From NCBI GenBank assembly GCA_032207245.1, contig CM063503.1, positions 107,163,756 to 107,227,755 of the forward strand: DNA of 64,000 nucleotides. The letters are read 5' to 3'. The stretch is from Pardosa pseudoannulata. Its lineage: Eukaryota; Arthropoda; Arachnida; Araneae; Lycosidae. This document shows, piece after piece, positions 36,111 through 50,900 of the stretch (position 1 is its first letter; every line of letters starts with the position of its first letter). Made by a program: the position numbers and the translations under genes. The notes under the pieces were generated by a model, which worked only from the letters and a program-made list of their open reading frames with translations, was not told where the DNA came from and ran no database searches.

Positions 36111-37829
36111 GGGATTTATTTATTTATCTATATTACCTTATCTGATATGAATACGAACTTAAATATAGCATTACATTTTTTTCAGTTTCACCCCCCAAAA
36201 AATATCAGAAAGAAGTATCTTATAATTATTGCGCATACTTAATTAAGAAGCTATTTATGTATATTGAAATAATCTCAGGATCTATGGCAGTTTAGATATA
36301 TTAAATTCACTGTCTGTATAGAATAATTTATTTCACTTTCCAAGACAAGCATAAAAAGAAAAAAAAATTAAAGTGATCATTTAATTTTAGATTTCTAATG
36401 AAATACTGAAGTGCGTCATCTATTTAAAATCTTGAAAAGAAAAACTTTTTCCCTAATTTATTATTAGAACGTGAACATCAATTTGCGTAATAAATAAAAA
36501 TGAAAAAGTGCATGTTATGTCACAACTGGTAATTAATATGCGTAAGATCATCTGTTAAATGTAAATCGTAAATAAATTAAGTCATCTTAAACTATTAACG
36601 AAGAGTGAAACGAATATTGTTCACTTATTTTGCTGGCTAATTTAATACCAATGGCTAAACATTGTGTTTCTCATTCCATTGTGTTATAAATAGCTGCTTA
36701 AAGCTTTTATTGTTAAATATGCTTTCTTCTTTTAAAAACTGATTTTGCTTCGTCTTTTGTAATTGATGAACTGTAAATTTTGATTACAGAAAGGAACAAT
36801 ATATAAAGAGTCCTTTTAAAGCAAAATATTTTCTTCCCATTTAAGATTGAAGTTATTTTTTATTTTAACTTACAGAATTTTTTATCTCTTTAAATATACA
36901 TTTAAAAACTTGTGTTTCATTCTTTTTGTACATTTTTCAATATATCACAAATATTTGTAGTTATGGATTCGTTTATAAAGCTAATAACTTAACATTGTCA
37001 GTCTTTAATTTTTTAAATTAAATTAATTGTTGAAAATGTTATATAATTTCTTCAAGAAGTAGTAGGTTTAACTGAAATATTTTAGTTAAATTCCTTGCTC
37101 CACACTCTACTGGTTTCACTGGTTATCCAGTAGATAAGCAGATTGTTATTTCGACTTCAACTGTTTTGACAGTTAATCCTACGAGCTGTTAAGGATTTAC
37201 CACACATTGGGAATAATATTGCAACTTCTTGATATCAGCCCACTATATAGATAGTATCATATATTACTTCTTTTTCGTGGAATGAAATAAAATATACATA
37301 TGAAAGAAATTAAACCCATTGTAAGAAAAAAATACAAAAAAACTTTTTCTATTTCTGAGGATTGAGAGCTTCTTTAGGTTCTACAAGAAATGTTGTTTAT
37401 CTTGATGGGAACTGTCACCGAATACACTAAGTCACACCACCACCCCGATCAAAAAAAAGGAGGGAGGGTAGTTAAGTGGCTTCCCCAAATCGGTTTCAAA
37501 TGGGGAGAGGGAATTGGACATTTACCTTCAGTGGTAGTAATTAATGTTCGAAAACCACTAAAAAAGTAATTTATAACACTGAATCGTCCAACCAGAGATA
37601 ACAAGATTTTGACTGGTATCAATGTATAAGAAACAATTGTGTATTTAAAATTTATAAGTTATTTTCCTATCTTTTTTAAAAATTATATTTTGGAAATATA
37701 GTAATTACCCCTAATTTTTATAAGCTGTTTTCAGACAGAGAGTGAAACACTAATCAATGTAACGAGATATGTTTTTAAATTTTCATGGTATACAATTTTT
37801 ATATTTTTAAAAAAGTTACGTGGAATTAA
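36111..37829. other. Intergenic sequence
   Basis: No gene recognised. A modest GC-rich patch (about 37380-37520) shows no element ends. Confidence 0.4.
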
Positions 37830-37872
37830 AAGCTGCAAAAATTTATAATAGAATTATAAATTTTTGCAGCTT
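37830..37872. repeat. Perfect 43-bp palindrome
   Basis: Twenty-base arms (37830-37849 and 37853-37872), starting AAGCTGCAAAAATTT, are exact inverted copies around AGA. It would form a stable hairpin or cruciform and lies about 60 bp before the left target repeat of the SINE at 37931. Confidence 0.92.
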
Positions 37873-37930
37873 GCACAGTAAGATAGTATTTCCTTTAGAT
37901 ACGCTTATCTGATAGCAAATTCAAATTATT

Positions 37931-38304
37931 AAAACATTTTTGTCCAGCGCAGCAGGCGATACAGACATTATCCTAAAGACCTTAACAAGGCTGCAAACAT
38001 ATTACTCATTTAGGATCACCCGGGGATCACGTGTAGCTTAAGGTATTCTACGGACGCCAGTAGCATTACACCCGCGGGGTCCTCGTAATTTATTAGCAGA
38101 GACCAAGCAGAAGGCCTCAAGACTTGGCTTGCCACTCCCAGAGGTATCGTTTGAAAACTTGGAGGACTTTGGGATCAAGAACGTATTTTACGTTCCCCAG
38201 TCACCTTTAGCGAACACGGCGGATCTTAGGCCGGCTCCAGCCCCGAACCATCAAACTTTCATTTATGAAAACGGTGCTTTTATGAAAACGCTGAGCTACC
38301 ACGG
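37931..38304 (-). mobile_element. tRNA-derived SINE (family 2), copy 2
   Basis: Homologous to 21591-21935 over its full length: GAACTTGGAGGACTTTG-like, CAGTCAC, GGATCTTAGG and GGTAGCTCAG blocks occur in the same order. The head has a duplicated TTTTCATAAA insertion in the D-arm/anticodon region. The likely target duplication is imperfect, TTCAAATTATT (37920-37930) against TTCAATTATT (38305-38314). The 64-codon frame on the + strand (38129-38323) is antisense to the SINE and not a gene. Confidence 0.8.
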
Positions 38305-38483
38305 TTCAATTATTGAAACTTAATTTGGACCATTAAAACCGTCTTTAAAAAATACAGCTTTTAGTCATGCTATTGCATATGAATTTTGAAAATTACTTTG
38401 GATTATTTAAAAATATTAGTGAATTATAAATAGGTGAGTCATATACCTCAAAAATATTCACACTACTTTCAGCAGTGAAATAA

Positions 38484-38925
38484 ATGTTATTTAAAGGTTA
38501 CAATTAATTTCCAGATATTTATGATACAGAGCTATGAAAAGTATTTTTTCTCTGCCGTATATCAGTTTGATTTACGATTTTCCATTTAGTCTTTCGGGTA
38601 GCATAGATTGTTTCCTCTACTTATGCATTAGAAAAGCAATATAAAGTGATTTTTATAATGATTAGTTATTAAAGTAATTAATTTTCTACGATTCAAATTA
38701 CGCAAATTATGAATAACTTATGCAAATATTTAGTATTTTAATATTTAAAATTTTAAATATCTTTTTAGTGTTTATTTAAAAAAATGATAAATGCATGAAA
38801 AATGCACTGTTTTTAATCATTCAACATAGTTTAAATATTTTGCTATGTATTTTAAAGCTTTAAATGTGTAGATTCCCAATTTGAAATAAAATATCATGTA
38901 CATTTATTTTTCATTTTTTAATTAA
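38484..38925 (+). repeat. Tandem duplication unit, intact copy
   Basis: This roughly 440-bp unit is followed head-to-tail by a second copy that is now broken into three pieces: 38926-39008, 39337-39370 and 41262-41570. The pieces occur in the same order and orientation as in this intact unit. No coding content was recognised. Confidence 0.7.
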
Positions 38926-39008
38926 AATTATTTAAAGGCTACAATTTATGTCCAGATATTTTGATACAGGGCTATTAAAAATATTTTTTTCTCTGCCGTA
39001 TTTGAGTG
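38926..39008 (+). repeat. Duplicated unit, second copy, piece 1
   Basis: It matches 38484-38568, including the TCCAGATATTT, TGATACAG and TCTCTGCCGTAT strings. Confidence 0.7.
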
Positions 39009-39055
39009 GTTCTCTAAATGTAAAAATCCCTAACAATTTAATGGTTTAGATGAGT

Positions 39056-39100
39056 ATTAGCGTCTACTGTTTTGCTCAAGACGGCTAATGAAACCAAATT
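39056..39100 (-). mobile_element. SINE family 1 relic
   Basis: On the - strand it matches the CTCATTAGCCCTCGTG...CAAAACAGTAGAC body segment of the copy at 27594. Only about 45 bp is recognisable. It sits in the DNA that separates pieces 1 and 2 of the duplicated unit. Confidence 0.55.
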
Positions 39101-39336
39101 TTTAGTTTAAATTTGTTCTTTAAATGGCTACTGTTAGTAAACAAATACCGAAGCATTTTGGGGGAAGGGGCGTTGGGAGGAAATTAAACAGTAGCCCTAA
39201 CTTCGAAGTGATAATATTTTATTGGCTCTTCAGTGCATATGCATAAGTTTGCGAATAATATCAAATATAAATAAAAACAAAATACTGAAATTATATAATA
39301 GTGAACAAATTGCATGAAGAAAGCTTAGATTAATTT

Positions 39337-39370
39337 AGGATTTTCCATTTAGTCTTTCGGGTAGCACAGT
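39337..39370 (+). repeat. Duplicated unit, second copy, piece 2
   Basis: GATTTTCCATTTAGTCTTTC and the GGGTAGCA that follows are shared with 38579-38606. Confidence 0.7.
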
Positions 39371-41261
<1,891 letters not shown>

Positions 41262-41570
41262 GGATTGTTTCCTGCTACTTATGTATTAGAAAAACAATAT
41301 AAAGTGAATTTTATAATGATTAGTTATTAAAATAACTAATTTTCTACGATTCAAATTACGATATGAATAAATTATGCAAAAATATAAGCTTTTAATGTTT
41401 TAATATTTAAAATTTTAAATATCTTTTTAGTGTTTATTTAAATAAAGGATAAATGCATAAAAAATGCACTGTTTTTGATCATTCATCATATTTTAAATAT
41501 TTTGCTATGTATTTTAAAGCTTTAAGTGTGTAGAATCCCAATTTGAAAAAAATATATACATTTTAAATTA
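41262..41570 (+). repeat. Duplicated unit, second copy, piece 3
   Basis: It matches 38604-38910 closely, with shared strings such as GATTGTTTCCT, TTTTCTACGATTCAAATTACG and CACTGTTTTT. Confidence 0.75.
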
Positions 41571-43434
<1,864 letters not shown>

Positions 43435-43837
43435 TTATTTATATATGTATATGCATGAGTATTTAATTCGAATAAGTCGAAATGATGACACCGAATCACT
43501 TCAACTGTTAAATATACTTATTTATATATAGAAAAACGTCTAAATGAAGTCATTTTCTGTCATTTTCTCAAGTTTTATATATGTTTTAAATATCCTTTTA
43601 ATGGTGGTTAATGCGAATTAAAACGATAATAAATAACAAAAAATTACTGCTTGCATATTCTGTAATTTTAGTTTCAAATAAATATATTTTGTTGTCAATT
43701 TTCTAGCGTAGTACAATATTTTAAATCAGTAAATATATATGATATCTTATTATGTATTCTATGCTATTTTTTACTTTAAAATATGTATATTTGAAATTTG
43801 CATAGCAGTTTATTAAATAACGCTTTTTTTTTCTTGC

Positions 43838-43839
43838 AG
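43838..43839 (+). promoter_or_regulatory. Splice acceptor of the receptor's coding exon
   Basis: A tract of ten T (43823-43832, preceded by CGC) followed by CTTGCAG ends in AG at 43838-43839, an ideal 3' splice site. The exon then begins at 43840, 187 nt before the ATG. The matching donor and first exon were not identified. Confidence 0.65.
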
Positions 43840-44026
43840 ACACAAAAGGAAGCCCTAAAAATCCAAAGTGATCATGAGTTTCTGCTGTTCATGAAGAAGA
43901 AATAGCTAAGGCAGATTGAGGAATACAGACTGCAGTCCTTTTGAATAAAGGGCTGTCGTCAGTTTACTCTACTCAAGTCAAAGTACTCTGAGTAGCGAGT
44001 ACTAGTAAGAAAACCTTTGTCATACC
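43840..44026 (+). other. 5' UTR part of the receptor exon, with two overlapping uORFs
   Basis: Two short upstream frames are present: ATG at 43874 to TGA at 43892-43894 (six codons) and ATG at 43891 to TAG at 43903-43905 (four codons), overlapping at ATGA. No other ATG occurs before the main start. Such uORFs commonly dampen translation of the main frame; here that is an inference. Confidence 0.55.
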
Positions 44027-46024
44027 ATGCCTGAAATTCCAAACTTTATTAGTACTTACATATTCTTTATAGTTCTCCATTCATTATGCATTATACCTGG
44101 TACGTCCATTATCGATGCGTGTCCAAGTGAATGTAACTGTAAATGGAAAAGTGGAAAACAAACTGTCGAATGTGTTGGTGTAAATTTAATAGGTATACCT
44201 GATGGACTGAGTGGAGAAACTCAAGTTTTAGATCTTGCAGGAAATCTTCTTCAAACGCTTCCTAGTAGAGCTTTTTACAGGGTAGGTTTAGTTAATTTAC
44301 AAAAAGTGTTTGCCTCCAGATGTGGAATTTTAACTATTGCTGATGATGCTTTTTATCAACTGAGCAACCTTGTAGACTTAGATTTAAGCAGTAATTTCAT
44401 TACTTGGATACCTGCTATAGCTCTGCGAGATACCCCATTGCTTCGTCGACTTTTACTCAGTTCAAATCCGATCCAACGTGTAGAAAACGATAGTTTTGCT
44501 TTACTTTCACAATTAACTGTTTTAGAATTAAGCAGTTGTCAAATTGAGGTCGTTGAACCTCGAGCATTTGACGGTTTAAAGAGCTTGGAATATCTGAAGT
44601 TGGGAGGAAATAAACTAAGGACGTTACCCCCAGAAATAGTGAAACCTTTTTCAACGCTATACGCACTCGAACTTCATCAAAATCCCTGGCACTGTGATTG
44701 TCATATTAGAAGTGTTCGAAAGTGGATGTTACGTCATAATATACCAATTAGCAGCCCTCCACAGTGTTTCGAACCGCTGAGACTTCGCGGGCTGAGTTGG
44801 GACACAGTAAGCATTGATGATTTTGCATGCAAACCAGAGGTAACAGTTGTTGAATCAGTAGTAACTTTTACAGAAGGCGATAATGCAACATTAGGATGCC
44901 GTGTCCAAGCTGTTCCTGAAGGCACAGTTAACTGGATATGGAGAGGAAGAGTGATCAACAACTTAACTCTCATGTCTTTTGGGAGACAAATGTATCTCAT
45001 CCGTGAAGTGGGAACAACTTTAAAAGTGAATTCATTAACTATATTTAATGTCATGCTCAAAGACAGTGGCCAGTATCTCTGTGTATCATCTAATCCTGCA
45101 GGTCGAATTTCAGCTAACATAACTCTTAATGTTATTTCAAAAGAGGGTGATACTGAAGCTTTAAGTGGTGAAGAAATTGCTGGTATCGTTATTGGAGTAT
45201 TATTTGTTATATTCGCTTTGTTTTTTGTCTTTAGTTTTTTTATGCTTAGACATCAAAGATTGTTTCCAAATAGAAGTAAATCTGGTGGTTTTACCATTTA
45301 TAAACATTTTTTCTCTTTTAATAACAATCACGTTGGTGCAACTGTTAAAAACACTACAGATGCAGAAGTAAGTATGCCTGCAAACAGCGGAAATGCTGTT
45401 GACGACAAGTGTAACGCAACACCATTGTCTCCAGGGAGTGCTTCTGAAGTTAGTGCCTACGGGGGATCAAAAATGAACAGTTTAGTACCTCTAGAACAAT
45501 ATAGTTTGCATGAAAATATTAGTAGACACCCGGTAAATTCTCCTAGTGGTGAAAAGTGGTTTTCCCATTCCTTAAATAGGCATTCTATTCGTGAAACTGA
45601 GAGAGGGATTGAAATGTGCGTAATCCCAAATAATGACAATAAAAACTCAGATGATAAATCTTATAAATCAGTAGCTGACGATCCTGACAGCTACGAAAGG
45701 ACAGAATACCGGAGACCTGTGTCAAATGACGACGAAGAAGATGATGTTGACAGCACGGGACCAATGTATGATATCAAACAGCCGGTTAACAATTACTATC
45801 TTGAACATGATTTACCTCATAAGTGTTCCATCTGGCCTATATCTGATGGTTCCTTTAAAGACGAAAGTTACCATAGTTACAGTAGTCCTTCGCAGTCTAG
45901 TTGGAAAAGAAATTCTGTCATCATACCGCAACAAATTCATCATGTGTTTTCGCCTGATGCTAGAGATTCTCCCGATGAAGGGTTGGGAGATGAGAGAGAA
46001 TACGAAACTGATATTTTAGATTAA
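44027..46024 (+). CDS. LRR-Ig transmembrane receptor, kekkon/LRRC24-like
   Basis: The 665-residue type I membrane protein is probably a cell-surface recognition or signalling receptor. Domains: signal peptide about 1-28; LRRNT with cysteines 32, 36, 38 and 49; about six leucine-rich repeats from 63 to 217; LRRCT opening NPWHCDC (219-225) with cysteines 247 and 268; one Ig domain with C291, W303 or W305, DSGQYLC (346-352) and C352; transmembrane helix about 384-407; then about 255 cytoplasmic residues rich in Ser and acidic residues. N-glycosylation sequons fall at 154, 286, 312 and 364. The tail ends SPDEGLGDEREYETDILD, a possible interaction motif. The start is supported by an in-frame TAA at 44006-44008 and A at -3. 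The coding region is one uninterrupted exon. This architecture defines the kekkon/LRRC24 class; in Drosophila Kekkon-1 restrains EGFR signalling, but which paralogue this is, and what it binds, cannot be told from sequence. Confidence 0.93.
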   Translation: MPEIPNFISTYIFFIVLHSLCIIPGTSIIDACPSECNCKWKSGKQTVECVGVNLIGIPDGLSGETQVLDLAGNLLQTLPSRAFYRVGLVNLQKVFASRCGILTIADDAFYQLSNLVDLDLSSNFITWIPAIALRDTPLLRRLLLSSNPIQRVENDSFALLSQLTVLELSSCQIEVVEPRAFDGLKSLEYLKLGGNKLRTLPPEIVKPFSTLYALELHQNPWHCDCHIRSVRKWMLRHNIPISSPPQCFEPLRLRGLSWDTVSIDDFACKPEVTVVESVVTFTEGDNATLGCRVQAVPEGTVNWIWRGRVINNLTLMSFGRQMYLIREVGTTLKVNSLTIFNVMLKDSGQYLCVSSNPAGRISANITLNVISKEGDTEALSGEEIAGIVIGVLFVIFALFFVFSFFMLRHQRLFPNRSKSGGFTIYKHFFSFNNNHVGATVKNTTDAEVSMPANSGNAVDDKCNATPLSPGSASEVSAYGGSKMNSLVPLEQYSLHENISRHPVNSPSGEKWFSHSLNRHSIRETERGIEMCVIPNNDNKNSDDKSYKSVADDPDSYERTEYRRPVSNDDEEDDVDSTGPMYDIKQPVNNYYLEHDLPHKCSIWPISDGSFKDESYHSYSSPSQSSWKRNSVIIPQQIHHVFSPDARDSPDEGLGDEREYETDILD

Positions 46025-47975
46025 TCTATTTTACTGATTAATATGTATTTAATGAGATGAAAAATGAGGTTGTATCAAGAATGAAATATGCTTTCTTGCA
46101 ATTTATGAATACTGATTTTTCTTTTCTGGTATAATACATCAATTGCCTAAGAATCCTTTAGATAAGGATCTCATTAATAAAATAATGTAAAATAAGAAGA
46201 GGATTTTGCAAAATATATCTTGTTAAATGCGGTTAATGTTGATCTCATAAGTCCATAATTATATAGATATATTTATAATGTATAAAATTTACTATACGTT
46301 ACAGTTTAAACGAATGTAATAAATAATTCCATGTACAATTCCTGAAAAATATTTCTATTGAAATGAAGTATAAACTAATAATTTCAATTAATAAATTTAT
46401 GCAATAATTATAAACATTTATAAAAATATTATACATACATAAATGCATACATAACTTTATATTCTCATGCTTATTAATTTTAGTATATTATTCAGTTAAA
46501 TGTCTAAATTTAAGAGAAAATTTGCTTACGTTTTTAAGTCTTATTTGACAGTCAATAACTTCGGTGTAAAAAATATGTTCAAAAGTATGTACATCTGCAT
46601 ACATATATAGTTGTACATATGGACATAATGTTATCAACACTTATTTACAACAGGAAATGGAACATTGTTTCTGATATTAAAAATTTAATTAACTTAATAT
46701 AATTTTCCTGGTGATTCAAAGTGACCCCAATGACAATGAAGTAATTTTTAATAGAGGAATCATGGTTATTTTTTGTTGTGTAAACAGTTTAATGAGGGAC
46801 TACTGATGAATGTAATTCACTAAGAGTTTTTGCACATAATCATTTTAGTCCAAATACCAAATATTATCAACTTACAGTTTGTATATGAAAAATGATATAA
46901 CCTTTCTTTATGCGCGAGCTTTGGTTAATGTGTCATATGTCTTCCTATATAGTAAATATATGTGTGTGGAGAGATATTGATTTATAACATAAAAATATTC
47001 ATATGCACTTATTTGAAATGCAACAAGCTGAAGATATACAGAAATTCTAAAGAAGTATTTTTATCTAGTATTCACTGGCAGCTATTTACCATAGCAACCA
47101 TTGTAGAAAAGTTAGCTGTTTAGAAAGGAATAAAACCTGAAGCAGTTAGTTTGAAAATGGCAAATATTACTTTTGTCATTTTTGAAAAACGGAATGGCTT
47201 AAATTTATTTAAAATGATATACGATATAAATAATTGAAGATGTGCTTAATATCCTTTATTTTTCTTAATTCTTCTGGATGTTTAACTACATACGAATCAA
47301 ATAACGTATATAAGAAAATATTTTAGTAAAATTATTTCTGCCAATTTATATGCAATACATAATATATCGTGAATGAGAAAAAAATGAAAATTTTAAGGTA
47401 ATAACAATTTCCCTTTTGTTTAAAAACATCCACCTCTGTACTTTGAATAGACTGTCAACCCCCTAAGAGCAAAACTACTATCTCGGTATACCTTATCATA
47501 TTGTGCAGTTGCTCAATTAATCACATTTTTAATTTTATATGTTTGGACATTTCTTAAATTTTTACATTTAAATGTAGCACAGATGGAGGCTCCTTTATAT
47601 TTGAAATGTTTTCCTACGAAAACTACATTTGAGCAACTGCAGATTTGATAAGTTAAATAATTGCTTCTTATAATTCTTTGTAAATTGTATATAGGCGTTT
47701 AACAAATATTATATGCCGGGTTTCGCTGCATGTCGTATTTGTATGGCACAATTGTAAAGAATGTTTCCTTAAACAGTAAGTATGTTTTCTGTTTCTCTTA
47801 AAGAACAGTTTGTTCTCTTTTGAACATGCATCACTTTGTATATGTTACCAATACACGTGTGTAATAATTTTCGTTTCTAATGAGATGTGTATAAAACTTG
47901 TTCTCCCAAATCGTAAAGTTGTTATAAGTACGTTGGTTGTTATTTAAAGAAATAAAAGTGAAACTAGTTGTGTAA
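46025..47975 (+). other. 3' UTR region of the receptor gene with alternative poly(A) signals
   Basis: AATAAA hexamers lie at 46176-46181, 46318-46323 and 47951-47956; the last is followed by a GT-rich string (GTTGTGT), as at real cleavage sites. If it is used the 3' UTR is about 1.9 kb. Within it TGTACATA (46612) and TGTATATA (47686) fit the Pumilio-site consensus, but such strings also arise by chance in AT-rich DNA. No open frame was seen. Confidence 0.45.
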
Positions 47976-50900
47976 TTCAAATTTACTTATTTTACAGATA
48001 TATACACTCCATATCTACACAACACGTTTAACAATAAGCTAAACACAAGTGCAAATATTTCCAAGATTCAATATTAAAGTAATATATCTTAAGATAATTC
48101 ATTTTTTTCTTTTATATTCAGTTCTTAAAACAAACTCATAATACCAAGGATATACATAACAACAACAGGTTAATTTAAGTTTTGAAATTTGCAATTTACT
48201 TTCTTTACAAAGAAAACCAAGATTTGTAAATAAAAATGTTATTTATTACACTTTAAAGTACATTTATTTATGAATTTCAAAGCTTTCTGAAAAACTCCAT
48301 CACTAATGTTTAAAAGTAAAACCGCGTATACTCAAAACCCCTTAGCAGATGAGATTAACTGCATTTAATACAAAGGCTTTCCTAGTTTCGGTGGCAGTAT
48401 TGTAAAGTTATTTAATCCTAAGATGAATGAGTATATCAATCATTGTATTAGCATAACGTAAAGGATCAGACCCTGTTTGATTTATTACTTTTATTGCTCT
48501 TAGTAAGAAGAAGTTTGAGTGATAATTTTTTTCGTAGTGTTATTCATTTACTTAAAAAGGAGAAGAGAATATTAGCATTACATTTGCGATCGGGTTTGAA
48601 TACCCCACTATACTTCCCAGAGTCAAATGAATACCCTGTTTTAAATTCACCACGCTGAATTGCATTCCTAGCTTAATTGCTTACATTCTCATAGTCACTA
48701 ATTACTTTCTAATAGTCTTCACTTTTGAATAGCAAAAGGGCAAAAAAAATATCCTTCTTGGCATCTCCAAGATTATATAAATGGGATAAAAAGGAGGGTA
48801 AACAGTTTTGCTGATATTTCTATCAATTGAATACAAATAAGTAAACATTTTCAATAAAGACATTTAGCTAACGTATCACATTTGTATTAGAATATGTAAT
48901 TTTTGCCAAATTATATGTGACTATTTGTGATAGGATTTACATACATGACATCACTCTAATGTTTTACATGCTAGTTTTAACAACAAAAAATTCTCAATTA
49001 ATATTAAATTCAGCATTTTACAATGTAAACTAGCCATATACCTATTTTTTACACAAAAAATGTATTAGTTGTTTATAAATATTTTATATCTTTAACAAAA
49101 TTTTATTTCAAGATTTCGGCTAAAAAGAAATGTTTATAGCAATGGCAGTAGAGATATGTCAGGTAATTTAGATTTTTAGCGTGGTTTCACTTACAATAGC
49201 TAAAGTATACTTGGATAGAGTAAATGATAATGTGGTTTTATGCTATACACATCCTGTGACACGAATTCGATAGTTTTTATAAATGAAGCTTCTATTTGCG
49301 ATATATTAACACAGCTATATAATAGGATAACAGAGAATGTCACCATCTAGATATTTATATGTAAATGGTTAAAATTCCAAGAAAAATAATTATTTTAACT
49401 GTTATTAATTATTTATTGCTTCTGTTAAATACCACAAGCTGGCTAATGACTGAATTTTAAGAGCTTTTTCTTTCGGTATCTAAGTCCTTAGTTTCAAATA
49501 TCACTGATTTATTTCGTTCTTCATAGCCATTCGAATACAGCTTTTAATAAGTCATGGTCTCGTTAACCCTAGTGTAGGAAAAATATTTAAATAAACTGAA
49601 AAACAGTTCCAAAGGTGTTAAACCTCTAGAAATTAGCTGGACTGTGAAGGATAACGATCATTTCATCAAGAAGAGGAAATACCAACGATAGTTTGCATCT
49701 GTGAGTATCAAGTGCGCATAAATTCTAAATATTGTTAATTTAAGCTTAATTGAAAATTCTCCAGGATTATTTCTTATGAGAACAATAAGATCATGTTAAT
49801 TTATAGGTAGGCTTTTATACCTTAGATTAACCTTAGACATTATTGTATAAATATTAAGGAAAAGACATAGGAGAACAGATGAGATATAAAAAATACGTTG
49901 TTATTATCTGCGATCCATAACAGTCCATTCAAGTATAGAATAAAAATATTTCAGAATTGAAAAAAAAATATGAAGATTTATTTTTCATACTATAAGGAAA
50001 ACAATTGATACTAGAAATATGACACATTGAAATATTTGAAACATTGACTAATGTTTCAAACATTCATAAAAATAAAAACATAACTTTTCAAAAACGTGTA
50101 AAGTAGTTATTATATATACTTTTACTGTCATTATGGCATTAATTATACTAATGGGTTGATGGACATTAAAAATCATTTATATCTCTCATTATTGGCATGC
50201 ATTGAAAATAGTTTGATAGAAATGATAATAAAATTCTTTAGATTTCAGAATAATTCTCGCTATCTGGAAACAGACTTTAATTTTAAATAGACATTTTCTA
50301 AAAACAATGAAAACGATTAAGTGTTTTGGTTACAGATTTAATCAGTTATTCAAAAATTGAATTTAAGAAAAACAATTATGCAATGCATATAAAATTTCTT
50401 CAAAACATTTCAAAATAAATTGTTTTACTCTAAATTCATTATAGTGTTGAACAAGTATTTCTTTATTTAAAAATCCTAAATATGTCTATATTTATTATTC
50501 TGGTATTTAAAAAAATCTACAGATGGGATTTTGGAAATCTAAATCCTTAAGTAACACAGCATTTTCTTCAGATTTAACTAATTACATTTTACTATAAAAT
50601 CTTATGAAACAAAATGCTATCCACACAGCATATTACAATATATTTTTCAGACAACTCTACTGAATCATATAAAAAATTAACTTCACTTCAAAAACTCTGG
50701 TACTCTAAACTTTGATGTGATTCGAGTTTGAAAATGTTTCAATACCTTTATAACACTTTCTCATTTTCTATCTCAACAATGTACACAAAACAGAAGTGGA
50801 AATCATACCACATTGACTCTGAACATAAAAAAGGTTCAGACGACAAACATTCTTGACAAACAAACCCTGACATTTTATATATCAGCTAAATCAGGAATTT

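Noticed and set aside
38129..38323. 64-codon frame on the + strand
   Set aside because: It runs antisense through a SINE and past its end; the homologous SINE copy at 21.6-21.9 kb does not keep the frame.
44457..45639. Frames on the - strand and in other + frames overlapping the receptor gene
   Set aside because: They are shadows of the 665-codon coding sequence, with no initiation context or domain of their own.
48592..48620. B-box-like GGGTTTGAATACCCC as another SINE copy
   Set aside because: The downstream DNA does not follow the family-1 body closely enough and no A box is visible, so I left it as a note.
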